Part shown: positions 7,567-15,980 of the stretch, piece by piece | Numbering within the stretch: the stretch's first letter is position 1 | Layout of the letters: each line of letters starts with the position of its first letter | Source of the DNA: Clostridium sp. LS | Lineage (GTDB): Bacteria; Bacillota; Clostridia; Clostridiales; Clostridiaceae | Direction of reading: 5' to 3' | Length of the DNA: 32,267 nt | Assembly (NCBI RefSeq): GCF_002760435.1 | Contig: NZ_AUUU01000035.1 | Span: 1 to 32,267, forward strand | Program-made: the position numbers and the translations under genes | Notes under the pieces: generated by a model | The model's input: only the letters and a program-made list of their open reading frames with translations | What the model was told of the DNA's origin: nothing | Databases searched by the model: none

Positions 7567-7596
7567 TAAGTTTAACTTTTTTGACTTTATCTGTCA
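7567..7596 (-). promoter_or_regulatory. Promoter of the OhrR-type gene with palindromic operator
   Basis: On the minus strand TTGACA (7591-7596) and TAAACT (7568-7573) are 17 bp apart. The -10 box is embedded in the perfect palindrome AAGTT-T-AACTT (7567-7577). This placement suits repression, possibly by the gene's own product. Confidence 0.6.
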
Positions 7597-7627
7597 ATTA
7601 CCAAGCAAGCTTGCAAAATAAATCAAA

Positions 7628-8494
7628 TTACTTCTTATTAACTGAATCTACATAACTTGCTGCTGATAATCCTGCTATATTTCCTTCTCCAGCCGCCTTA
7701 ATATACTGATACGGTTTTCCAACAACATCTCCTGCCGCAAAACATCCAGCTATACTCGTTTTCATTAATCTATCAACTTCTATATGATTATCTACTATTT
7801 TTATTCCTGGAACTAATTGCCCTGGAGATATACTATCCCTTAATATAAAAATGCCATCTGTATGAATTTCCGAGTTTCTAAGTTTTAACTTACTTACTTT
7901 TTCTTCTCCAATAATTTCTAATGGAGTATCATTAATAATTACAATAGAAGATTCAACCTCAACTTCTTCTTTATACATAGGAATATAATAGACTTTCGAT
8001 GCTATTGAGGCAATAAAATTAGCTTCTTCTTCCTCATGTTTATTATAAGCTATTATTGTAACTACTTTATCTTTATATAAAGGTGCATCGCATGTTGCGC
8101 AGTATCCAACACCCTTTCCAAGTAGTCTCTCTTCTCCTTCAAAAAGTTTTCCATATTGAACTCCTGTAGCTAATATAACTGAAGTAGCTTCATACATTTT
8201 TTCATTTACCATTAAAGCAAAATAATCGCCCATTGCATAAACATTATTAATTCTTTCTTCGGTTATACGTATATCCATTTCACTTAAATGATTATTAAAT
8301 TCCTCCTGAAGTTCTTTCCCACTCTTTCTATAAAACCCTAAATAATTGTTTATTTCATGAGCATTGGCAAGCTTGCTGGAAAGTTCCTTATTCCCAAATA
8401 TTATAAAACTTTTCTTTCTTATTCTCGCATTTAAAGCAGCCGAAAGACCTGCTGGGCCACTGCCTATTATTGCAATGTCATATCTTTCATTCAT
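7628..8494 (-). CDS. Thioredoxin reductase-like flavoprotein, probably ferredoxin-dependent (FFTR type)
   Basis: A 288-residue flavoprotein with FAD-binding GSGPAG (11-16), the redox CATC motif (Cys132, Cys135) and the C-terminal FAD segment CFAAGDV. The NADPH-binding part is degenerate. Where NADPH enzymes have GGGxSA the sequence reads VTIIAYNKHEEEEANF (145-160), and HRRxxxR is replaced by YYIPMYKEEV. This combination fits the ferredoxin-dependent flavin thioredoxin reductases described from Clostridium, which take electrons from ferredoxin. The ATG at 8494 follows GGAGG; a TTG upstream overlaps that site. It sits between thioredoxin and the OhrR-type regulator and should reduce thioredoxin. 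Electron donor is inferred from missing motifs. Confidence 0.8.
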   Translation of the reverse strand: MNERYDIAIIGSGPAGLSAALNARIRKKSFIIFGNKELSSKLANAHEINNYLGFYRKSGKELQEEFNNHLSEMDIRITEERINNVYAMGDYFALMVNEKMYEATSVILATGVQYGKLFEGEERLLGKGVGYCATCDAPLYKDKVVTIIAYNKHEEEEANFIASIASKVYYIPMYKEEVEVESSIVIINDTPLEIIGEEKVSKLKLRNSEIHTDGIFILRDSISPGQLVPGIKIVDNHIEVDRLMKTSIAGCFAAGDVVGKPYQYIKAAGEGNIAGLSAASYVDSVNKK

Positions 8495-8551
8495 CTTGAT
8501 TTCCTCCAATATTTGTATAATTACATGTAGCTTTCAGCATAATTTATAAGA

Positions 8552-8564
8552 TTCTTAATAAGAA
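8552..8564. promoter_or_regulatory. Palindrome upstream of the thioredoxin reductase-like gene
   Basis: TTCTTA-A-TAAGAA is a perfect 6+6 bp palindrome 58 bases before the start codon. It could be an operator for a redox regulator. I could not place a convincing -35/-10 pair around it. Confidence 0.35.
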
Positions 8565-8599
8565 CTAAATTTCACTCAATACATATTATTTAAATTAAA

Positions 8600-8627
8600 A
8601 CATAGTACATTTTATTTTTGTACTATG
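8600..8627 (-). terminator. Terminator of the thioredoxin gene
   Basis: CATAGTACA (8601-8609) pairs with TGTACTATG (8619-8627) around a 9-base loop. Minus-strand reading continues TTTTAATTT. It separates thioredoxin from the reductase-like gene, so the reductase needs read-through or its own promoter. Confidence 0.75.
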
Positions 8628-8651
8628 CTCTCTGTTACTAATAAATAAATT

Positions 8652-8960
8652 TTATAAATTTTTTTCTATTGTTTCTTGAATTCTTTCCTTTGGTAAAAAT
8701 CCTACAAGTTGATCTACTTTTTCTCCATCTTTAAATATAACCATAGTTGGCACGCTAGAAATTTGGAATTGATTTGCTAAATCTAAGCTTTGATCTATAT
8801 CAACCTTTATAAATTTAGCTTTTCCACTCATATCATTTGAAAGACCTTCAAGGACTGGTGCTAACATTTTACAAGGACCACACCATGTTGCAAAGAAGTC
8901 AACAACTGTGATTCCACTTTCTATTTCACTCTTAAATTCATTACTATCTACTATCTTCAT
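8652..8960 (-). CDS. trxA: Thioredoxin
   Basis: A 102-residue thioredoxin with the canonical WCGPC active site (Cys27, Cys30), preceded by VVDFFAT, and the cis-proline segment SSVPTMVIFKDG. Its length and motifs are typical of bacterial TrxA. It is a cytoplasmic disulfide reductant for enzymes such as ribonucleotide reductase and peroxidases. GGAGG precedes the ATG. It is the obvious substrate for the flavoprotein encoded next on the same strand. A near-consensus promoter lies at 9087-9115. Confidence 0.93.
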   Translation of the reverse strand: MKIVDSNEFKSEIESGITVVDFFATWCGPCKMLAPVLEGLSNDMSGKAKFIKVDIDQSLDLANQFQISSVPTMVIFKDGEKVDQLVGFLPKERIQETIEKNL

Positions 8961-9086
8961 TCTTATTCCTCCATTTATATCATAAAAAATTTTATATTAA
9001 CTATTTTAAGCTTTTTCTAGATTAGTATACATATATACAACTTATATTTACTAAAATTAAATTTTATTCAATATATTTATAATCTT

Positions 9087-9115
9087 ATTTTACTTTTTAT
9101 AATATTTATTGTCAA
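9087..9115 (-). promoter_or_regulatory. Promoter of the thioredoxin gene
   Basis: On the minus strand TTGACA (9110-9115) and TAAAAT (9087-9092) are 17 bp apart. The leader would be about 120 bases and AT-rich, with no riboswitch that I recognise. Confidence 0.6.
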
Positions 9116-9156
9116 TATTTCATATAAAACTTTTCTTACATATAGTAAAACATATA

Positions 9157-9200
9157 AAAAAATCAACTTTAAATATTATTTTACATTATATTTAAAGTTG
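9157..9200 (-). terminator. Terminator of the unknown 255-residue gene
   Basis: A perfect 13-bp stem (9164-9176 with 9188-9200; arms CAACTTTAAATAT and its complement) is followed on the minus strand by ATTTTTTTA. It lies 16 bases past the stop codon. Confidence 0.85.
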
Positions 9201-9215
9201 GTTTTGAAGATTTCT

Positions 9216-9983
9216 CTATTTAATTATAATTTTAAATTCATCAAGATTTATTTTATACTCAGTCAGCATCTCAATAACAGTATCTCTAAATGAGTTTTGA
9301 GTTGATTTTTTTTCTACTGGGCGAATTTCTTTAACAACTTTATTACTATTCTTGTTTTGCTTGTATTGTTTATTTAAAATCTCAGCAGTCTTTACAAGTA
9401 AGTCATCCCAATCATCAACCTGCACTGTTTTATCATCCACCCTGAAAGCTTTTGGTTCTTTTAAGGAAAAATCCTTATAGATTTCCACTTCTCCTTGATT
9501 AATTTCTAACTCACTTAAGCTCTCACTATTAACTGCTGGGCTTTCTTTTTCATTCTCTTCGCTTAATTTTTGAGCAGCTTCTTCAGTTCTATTTTCATGC
9601 TTTTTTATATTCTTCTCATACTCATCTTGCATCCATTTAACATATTCTCCTATATTTTGAACGACATCATATATATTTATTGACGTATCTCTATATGCTC
9701 TACTTAACTTAAAATCCCTATTTTTCTTAATAATTTCACTTGATTTATCTTCTACATAATCAATTGTATTTTCTAATATGTTAGCTAAATTATTAAGACC
9801 ATTTTGAATTTCGATAGACATTGCCGGAAAATTTTCAATTACGTACTGAATTGTCTCAACATTAAATAATAATAGATTTTTTTGCTTATAACTGCTCTTT
9901 TCATCTTCTTTCTTTTGAATTTTAGGCTCATTAATAACTTGTACTTCATTGGTTTGAATCTCATCCTTCTTAAAAAATCCCAT
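9216..9983 (-). CDS. Unknown charged, coiled-coil-rich protein
   Basis: I do not recognise this 255-residue protein. It begins MGFFKKDEIQTN and has a lysine/glutamate-rich linker. A helical region follows at about residues 40-130 (FNVETIQYVIENFPAMSIEIQNGLNNLANIL... to YVKWMQDEYEKNI), then a second acidic linker. A C-terminal segment (about 180-255) contains VQVDDWDDLLVKTAEILNKQYK and ends DTVIEMLTEYKINLDEFKIIIK. There is no signal peptide or membrane segment, so it is probably cytoplasmic. The ATG at 9983 has GGAG 10 bases upstream; a TTG two codons earlier is an alternative. It has its own terminator and appears monocistronic. The function cannot be guessed from its neighbours. Confidence 0.75.
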   Translation of the reverse strand: MGFFKKDEIQTNEVQVINEPKIQKKEDEKSSYKQKNLLLFNVETIQYVIENFPAMSIEIQNGLNNLANILENTIDYVEDKSSEIIKKNRDFKLSRAYRDTSINIYDVVQNIGEYVKWMQDEYEKNIKKHENRTEEAAQKLSEENEKESPAVNSESLSELEINQGEVEIYKDFSLKEPKAFRVDDKTVQVDDWDDLLVKTAEILNKQYKQNKNSNKVVKEIRPVEKKSTQNSFRDTVIEMLTEYKINLDEFKIIIK

Positions 9984-10219
9984 TACCAAACAACTCCATT
10001 CACATTAATATTACATACATTTTACCATAATATTACATATTTGTTTATCTATTCACAAAAATATTTTTATTATTTTAAAATGAATTTATGTGATATTAAA
10101 ATTGGGATTTACTATACAATATTTTACTGTTCAAAATATGCATGCACTAAACTTATCCTTAGGACTAATATATGGATCTGTATTTAGAATCGAGTTTATT
10201 TCATGCATTTTAAAACTAA

Positions 10220-10978
10220 TTATAATAATTCTTCTCTTTTTATATATGGGTTTAAGTATCGATTCTTTTTTATTGTTGATTTTCCAATATTTATTGCCTT
10301 CTTAGGGCATATATTTATGCATGCCATACAATCAGTACATTTCCCTGACCATCTTGGTCTATTGCTATCCATTGTAATGTTATCTACTGGGCAAACCTTT
10401 TGACACATACTGCACCCAATACAATTATTATTTACATTAAACTTCTTATCTTTATTTTTGTACCATTCTCTCCATATCTTATATTCTAAATTTCCAATTC
10501 CGTTCTTAAAATCTTTTGTTTTAATTTCTTTTTTCCTAAGAGATTCTATAAATTCTAATAGTGTATTTTCATTTTTCTTTATAGCAGCTTTAGCTCTTTC
10601 TTCGCTAGGATTTATTCCTGCTCTAGTATAATTTGAAATATATTTAATGGTACAGTAGTTATTTATTTTAAGATTATCCTTCAATAGCTTATTTATCTGA
10701 TTGAAGCTGGTATTTGCTCCACCCCCGCCTGATACGCCAACTGCAAAAATGTATGCATCTTTATTAATTTTTAATTTGGAAATAAAATCATCAACTACAA
10801 TTGGTATCCCTGCATAGTGAATTGGATAGATAAAGCCAATCATATCATCTGTAACGTCATATTCTTTTTCCTTTAATGCTTTGTTTATAGATATTAATTT
10901 ACTTTCTTTAAAATCCTCTTTTATCATTTTTGCAACATATAGTGAGTTACCTGTGGCTGTATAATAAAATATAATCAT
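10220..10978 (-). CDS. EFR1-type flavodoxin/4Fe-4S ferredoxin fusion protein
   Basis: A 252-residue two-domain electron carrier. The N-terminus IIFYYTATGNSLYVAKMI is a flavodoxin-like FMN-binding loop, and FAVGVSGGGGANTS (78-91) fits the second FMN loop. The C-terminal third holds two [4Fe-4S] motifs: Cys186/189/192/196 and Cys214/217/220/224. The organisation matches the EFR1 family of clostridial ferredoxin proteins. It should act in cytoplasmic low-potential electron transfer; its partners are unknown. GGGGG lies 10 bases before the ATG. The 230 bases downstream hold no gene. Confidence 0.88.
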   Translation of the reverse strand: MIIFYYTATGNSLYVAKMIKEDFKESKLISINKALKEKEYDVTDDMIGFIYPIHYAGIPIVVDDFISKLKINKDAYIFAVGVSGGGGANTSFNQINKLLKDNLKINNYCTIKYISNYTRAGINPSEERAKAAIKKNENTLLEFIESLRKKEIKTKDFKNGIGNLEYKIWREWYKNKDKKFNVNNNCIGCSMCQKVCPVDNITMDSNRPRWSGKCTDCMACINICPKKAINIGKSTIKKNRYLNPYIKREELL

Positions 10979-11047
10979 TCCTGAAATCCCCCTAGTATTT
11001 ATAATATAATATTCTAATTACATGCCTATTATAAATGTAGTAAAATA

Positions 11048-12823
11048 TTATTCATGACTAAGTCTTATAAACTCTTCTATATCCTCTTCAATAGTTTTTA
11101 AAGAATTTCTCCAGAAATCTTTATCATTTATATTTATGCCCATAACTTTAGTTACATCTGCTATTTTATTTTTACCTGTAATTGAAAGTAAGTTTTCATA
11201 ATCTTTTGCAAAAGTGCTGCCTTTTCTTAAATATTCAGCATATAGTCCTTTTGCAAATAATAGTCCAAATGCATATGGGAAATTGTAATAATTATATTCA
11301 GCATCATAATAATGTGGTTTCCACGTCCACATATATGGATGAAGAAAATCAGGATCTAATCCATCTCCATATGCTTCTCTCTGAGCATTTAGCATAAGTT
11401 CTTTTATCTCCTCAACACTTAAAGCACTTTCTTTTCTTGCTTCAAAAAATGATTTTTCAAATAAAAACCTTGAATAAATATCAACAATTACTTGAGTGCA
11501 GTCGCTTATTTCAGTTTCAAGGATAGTTAAAGCCTCTTCCTTAGTTGCATCTTTGATTGCAGCTTTCTTAATTATTGTTTCACAAAAAGTAGATGCTGTT
11601 TCTGCTATTGGCATTGGATAATCTGAATTTAATATGGTTTCGTTATTTAAACATTCGCCATGAAATCCATGTCCAAGCTCGTGAGCAAGGGTTACTACAT
11701 CTCCAAAATTATCTCCGTAATTTAATAGGATTCTGCTTTCACCAATGAAATGTAAATTTTCACAAAATGCTCCCCCAACTTTACCTTCTTTTGGTTTTAC
11801 ATCAATCCAATTATTGTTTATTGCTTTTCTCGCAAAATCACCTAAATGTTCACTAAAGGTTCTAAAATTTTTCTCTACAAATTTAGTTCCTTCTTCATAG
11901 GAAAATTTCATATCTGCTTCACAAACTGGTGCATATAAATCATAAAAAGGCAACCCGTTCTTGTGTCCTAACATTTCGCCTTTTCTTCTTAAATATTTTC
12001 TAAACGCAGGAAGGCTTTCTTTCATAGCTGAAAGCATTGCTTCTAGTGATTCATCATCCATTCTTGAATCCTTAAGAGTTTTTTCAAGTGGTGACTTATA
12101 TCCTCTTAAATTGCAGACAGTTAAAACCTCACCTTTAATTGCATTTAAAGAGGCTGCTACCCCCTCTTCCACCTTTTTATATGAATTTATTTCTGCTTCA
12201 TATGCTTTTTTTCTTATGTTTTTATCCTTATCATAAGCCATATTTAATATTACAGTTAATGGTATTTCTTTAATTTCTCCATTTTCTTCAAAATCTACTT
12301 TTAAATTAGAAATTAAAGTATCCTTTAACTTTAACCAAGCATTAGAACCTGTATTTTTCATATTGGCTATTACATTTTCTTCTTTTTCACTAAGTAAATA
12401 TCTGCTTTGTTCCACGATACTCTTTAGTAAAAATTCATGTTCCTTAAGAACTTTAGATTGATTTATTATTTCATCTATATCTTTTATTTCACTAATATAT
12501 CTTTCTAATTTAACCGAACTCTCTACAAGATTAGTTAATTTCTTTTCTAAAATATCTGAATACTTTAGTGCATCCTTATTCTTTGTATTTACACTTAAGC
12601 TTAGATTTATAAAACTACTAAGCTTGCTAGACAAAATAGAAAAAGCTGAAAATTTATTTATATACTCTTCTAATTTTTGTGGCAGATTTTCTTTATCCTT
12701 TACTACATTATTTGTCCACCTATTAATATTTTCTATAGCTTCATTAATATTTTCCAAATCCCTTTTAAATTCCTCACTATCAAATGCTGGATATATTTCA
12801 TTAAGACTCCAGTTTAGTTCCAT
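11048..12823 (-). CDS. pepF: Oligoendopeptidase F, M3 family
   Basis: The 591-residue protein is a zinc metallopeptidase that cleaves short peptides in the cytoplasm. The zinc motif is HELGH in VVTLAHELGHGFHG (around residues 380-390). The third ligand region, MPIAETASTFCE, follows about 25 residues later. The C-terminal sequence PYMWTWKPHYY and the YNFPYAFG segment are typical of PepF. Length fits the family's usual 590-600 residues. AGGAGGAG precedes the ATG. The gene is monocistronic, 65 bp from the EFR1-type gene, with no visible functional link. Confidence 0.93.
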   Translation of the reverse strand: MELNWSLNEIYPAFDSEEFKRDLENINEAIENINRWTNNVVKDKENLPQKLEEYINKFSAFSILSSKLSSFINLSLSVNTKNKDALKYSDILEKKLTNLVESSVKLERYISEIKDIDEIINQSKVLKEHEFLLKSIVEQSRYLLSEKEENVIANMKNTGSNAWLKLKDTLISNLKVDFEENGEIKEIPLTVILNMAYDKDKNIRKKAYEAEINSYKKVEEGVAASLNAIKGEVLTVCNLRGYKSPLEKTLKDSRMDDESLEAMLSAMKESLPAFRKYLRRKGEMLGHKNGLPFYDLYAPVCEADMKFSYEEGTKFVEKNFRTFSEHLGDFARKAINNNWIDVKPKEGKVGGAFCENLHFIGESRILLNYGDNFGDVVTLAHELGHGFHGECLNNETILNSDYPMPIAETASTFCETIIKKAAIKDATKEEALTILETEISDCTQVIVDIYSRFLFEKSFFEARKESALSVEEIKELMLNAQREAYGDGLDPDFLHPYMWTWKPHYYDAEYNYYNFPYAFGLLFAKGLYAEYLRKGSTFAKDYENLLSITGKNKIADVTKVMGININDKDFWRNSLKTIEEDIEEFIRLSHE

Positions 12824-13027
12824 ATAAACTCCTCCTAAAATAAGATATTTATGATTTCTGGTGAAGATACCTACATTAAGTAAACATGTTAATATGTGCC
12901 TCTAATAAATCAAGTTATGAATCTTGGTATCTATTTTAATTACCAATCAAATTTTATTTTATTCACTAATAATAATTATAATTCATAGTTTAAATTTTTT
13001 CTTCTTAATTTTACTTATATGTATAAC

Positions 13028-13058
13028 TTGAGTAATATTTTTCAAATTATGTTATAAT
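13028..13058 (+). promoter_or_regulatory. Extended -10 promoter of the small membrane protein gene
   Basis: TGT precedes a perfect TATAAT (13053-13058), an extended -10. TTGAGT lies at 13028-13033 with 19-bp spacing, which is long. The rest of the gap 12824-13027 is AT-rich and shows no gene or clear structure. Confidence 0.5.
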
Positions 13059-13116
13059 AAGTTCTATGTAAAGACATTAATATATTTTATTAAATGCTTA
13101 AAAAGGGGGAGTATGT

Positions 13117-13443
13117 ATGGGAATAACAGTATTGATAGCATGTATTGCCACTATTGCAGTTGTTATATTTCAAGTAGTTTTTACATTGTTTGAAGCAAAT
13201 CCATATAAAAAGGTTTATTATAAATTTCTTTTGGAACTGAGTAAAGCTCCTAAAGATGCTGAATTAAAGAAAAGAGCAATAGAAGCTGGAAATGATTATT
13301 ATAGTAGAATAAAATCTTACGGAATGGGAAGTTTTAGAGGCGCTGTAACCTCAGCTAGAATGAAGACGTTAATAGGCCCTGTAGATGAAAAAATGCTGTT
13401 TGAAGATATGACAAGAATAGTTAAAATAGAACCGCCGAAATAG
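13117..13443 (+). CDS. Small membrane-anchored protein of unknown function
   Basis: A 108-residue protein with one N-terminal hydrophobic helix (about residues 2-24, ITVLIACIATIAVVIFQVVF). A basic, soluble tail of about 80 residues contains LSKAPKDAELKKRAIEAGNDYYSRIKSYG. The tail suggests a cytoplasmic helical domain anchored to the membrane. I recognise no family. AAAAGGGGGAG sits 6 bases before the ATG, and the gene has its own promoter and terminator, so it is surely a real gene. Confidence 0.8.
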   Translation: MGITVLIACIATIAVVIFQVVFTLFEANPYKKVYYKFLLELSKAPKDAELKKRAIEAGNDYYSRIKSYGMGSFRGAVTSARMKTLIGPVDEKMLFEDMTRIVKIEPPK

Positions 13444-13460
13444 GAGTTAGGCTTTATAAA

Positions 13461-13505
13461 AAAACAAAAAGATAAACCATGAATAATAGTTTACCTTTTT
13501 GTTTT
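13461..13505 (+). terminator. Terminator of the small membrane protein gene
   Basis: AAAACAAAAAGATAAAC pairs with GTTTACCTTTTTGTTTT with one bulge, and the 3' arm supplies the T-run. Being A-rich on one arm and T-rich on the other, it could also work in reverse. The rest of the gap to 13619 shows nothing. Confidence 0.75.
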
Positions 13506-13619
13506 ATAAATTCAGCTATTATCTTTTTTGTTATACTTACAAGAGGGGTATTCTTATATTATAACTACTGGAAAATTAATGTTTTAGAATAAATATAGCT
13601 GAAGGTTTAACTAGATTGA

Positions 13620-15968
13620 TTACTTTAAATAGCATATAAATTTGCTATTACCAGAGTTTAATAAAATTTTGCTGTCGTTACCTTCTATTATTAGTTCTCC
13701 ACCATCAGCTTTTTCAATATTTGATGTATTTTTTAATATGAAAGTCCAATTTCCATCTGTTCCTGTTGAATGAACAATGATCTCTTTTTCAGTTCTTACA
13801 GCTTTTACTTCAAGGACAGTTTCCCCATTTATATCTAAAATAGTGGTCTTTGCCTTTTTATTTTCTTTTAACTCAAATGCTAAAACTGATACATCTTTTC
13901 TGTAGTTATAGTCCGGTTTTGAATTTTCATGTCCAACAGCTATTAAGCTATTTTCTTTTACCATCATAGGTACGCTTAAATAATCATGTGTTTCCTTAAT
14001 CCATCTTCCGCCTTCATATTTCTTTCCGTTTATGAAGTTAGTCCAAGTTCCTTCTGGTAAATAATAATTAGCTTCTCCTTCTTCATTAAAGATAGGTGCA
14101 ACTAAAATGGAATCTCCAAGCATATATTGTTTATCTAAATAGTTACAAGCCAAATCCTCCTGGAATTCTAATACCATAGCTCTCATAGCTGGGATACCTT
14201 TTTTTGATGCATTATTTGCTACATAATATAAGTAAGGCATTATACTGCATTTAAGCTTAGTGAAGAATCTCACTACATCGCAAGCTTCTTCATCATAAAG
14301 CCATGGCACTCTATATGAACTGCTTCCATGTAATCTGCTGTGGGAAGATAATAATCCAAAAGCTACCCATCTCTTATATACATCAGCAGTTGCAGTGCTC
14401 TCAAAGCCTCCAATATCATGGCTCCAGAATCCAAAACCAGACATACAGAGTGACAAGCCACCTCTTAAACTTTCTGCCATTGATTCATAGTTCGCTTCGC
14501 AGTCTCCTCCCCAGTGCACTGGGAATTGTTGTCCACCAACAGTAGCTGATCTTGCAAATACTGCGGCCTCATTTTCTCCTAAATTTTCTTTAAGAGTCTC
14601 AAATACTACCTTGTTATAAATTTGAGTATAATAATTATGCATCTTATATGGATCTGATCCATCAAAATAAGCAACCTCTGTTGGTATACGTTCACCAAAA
14701 TCAGTCTTGAAGCAATCTACTCCCATGTCAATTAATTCTTTAAGTTTACTTGAATACCATTTGCATGCAGCTGGATTTGTAAAATCTACAATTCCCATTG
14801 CAGGCTGCCATAGATCCCACTGCCACACATCACCATTAGGCTTCTTTATTAAGTAGCCATTTTCCATGCCTTCATCAAATAACTTTGATTCTTGAGCTAT
14901 ATATGGATTTATCCAAACACAAATTTTTAATCCTTTTTTCTTTAATCTTGTAAGCATGCCTTTTGGATCTGGAAACACTCTGCTATCCCATTCAAAGTTA
15001 CACCAATTAAAATCTCTCATCCAAAAGCAGTCAAAATGGAATACCCTAAGTGGTAAATCTCTATCTGCCATGCCATCAACAAAACTATTTACTGTTTCTT
15101 CATCATAATTTGTAGTAAAAGAAGTTGTAAGCCATAATCCAAATGACCATGCTGGTGGAAGTGCTGGTTTACCTGTTAAGGTTGTATAATTTTCAACAAC
15201 TTCTTTCATTGATTCCCCGCCAATTATAAAGTAATCTAAACATTCTCCATGAACACTGAATTGAACTTTAGCTACTTTTTCTGAGCCAACTTCAAATGAT
15301 ACCTTCTCTGGATGATTTACAAATACTCCATAGCCTTTATTAGTAATATAGAATGGTATATTTTTATATGACTGTTCTGTACTAGTTCCTCCATCTTCAT
15401 TCCATATATCTATGCTTTGTCCATTCTTAACTAAAGGTGTAAACCTCTCTCCAAGACCATAAACCAATTCACCTACAGATAATTGTAGTTGTTCTCTCAT
15501 GAAAACACCTTCTTCTGGAACTTTCATAAAGACTCTTTCTTCAGTAGTATTAACATATGCTAACCCTCTTGGCATACTGGAAGTTAATTTCTTATCACCT
15601 TTATAGAAGTTTATTTCAAATACTTTTTTATTTATAACAGCTTTAACATTTCCAGATTTAAATACAATCTCTTTCTCATTATCCTCAATTACAACATCGG
15701 TATTTTCACCTTCAAAGATTTCAAAGCTTGGGGATTTCTTTTGTTGACCCATAAAATGATATGCTCGAACCCTTATTACATTTTCCATAGTTGAAGATAT
15801 TTTATATGTTATTACTGGCCCTTTTAATGTGTCTCCTCTTTGGTTTATTTTATTGCAAGGTGCATATATCGTTAAAATATCTCCCTCAATTTTATAATTA
15901 TAAACTTCTTTAGGGCTATATATTTGATATCCTGGTTTGTCTAACCAACAACCGTTACTAAATTTCAT
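13620..15968 (-). CDS. yicI: Alpha-xylosidase, GH31 (YicI type)
   Basis: The 782-residue protein is a glycoside hydrolase family 31 enzyme of the alpha-xylosidase branch. The nucleophile is Asp423 in KTDFGERIPTEV and the acid/base is Asp489 in HWGGDCEA. FHFDCFWM (310-317) carries the Cys-Phe pair that distinguishes YicI-like alpha-xylosidases from alpha-glucosidases. There is an N-terminal beta-sandwich (about 1-250), a TIM barrel (about 270-590) and a C-terminal beta domain. There is no signal peptide, so it acts in the cytoplasm on imported oligosaccharides, probably isoprimeverose or xyloglucan fragments. It is the last gene of the ABC transporter operon. Its GGGAG site abuts the palindromic repeat at 15981-16177. 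Confidence 0.93.
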   Translation of the reverse strand: MKFSNGCWLDKPGYQIYSPKEVYNYKIEGDILTIYAPCNKINQRGDTLKGPVITYKISSTMENVIRVRAYHFMGQQKKSPSFEIFEGENTDVVIEDNEKEIVFKSGNVKAVINKKVFEINFYKGDKKLTSSMPRGLAYVNTTEERVFMKVPEEGVFMREQLQLSVGELVYGLGERFTPLVKNGQSIDIWNEDGGTSTEQSYKNIPFYITNKGYGVFVNHPEKVSFEVGSEKVAKVQFSVHGECLDYFIIGGESMKEVVENYTTLTGKPALPPAWSFGLWLTTSFTTNYDEETVNSFVDGMADRDLPLRVFHFDCFWMRDFNWCNFEWDSRVFPDPKGMLTRLKKKGLKICVWINPYIAQESKLFDEGMENGYLIKKPNGDVWQWDLWQPAMGIVDFTNPAACKWYSSKLKELIDMGVDCFKTDFGERIPTEVAYFDGSDPYKMHNYYTQIYNKVVFETLKENLGENEAAVFARSATVGGQQFPVHWGGDCEANYESMAESLRGGLSLCMSGFGFWSHDIGGFESTATADVYKRWVAFGLLSSHSRLHGSSSYRVPWLYDEEACDVVRFFTKLKCSIMPYLYYVANNASKKGIPAMRAMVLEFQEDLACNYLDKQYMLGDSILVAPIFNEEGEANYYLPEGTWTNFINGKKYEGGRWIKETHDYLSVPMMVKENSLIAVGHENSKPDYNYRKDVSVLAFELKENKKAKTTILDINGETVLEVKAVRTEKEIIVHSTGTDGNWTFILKNTSNIEKADGGELIIEGNDSKILLNSGNSKFICYLK

Positions 15969-15980
15969 ATTAACACTCCC

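Noticed and set aside
9882..10403. Several plus-strand open frames of 66-101 codons
   Set aside because: They overlap AT-rich spacer and the ferredoxin domain of the EFR1-type gene, have no ribosome binding sites, and are mostly Ile/Phe/Tyr-rich.
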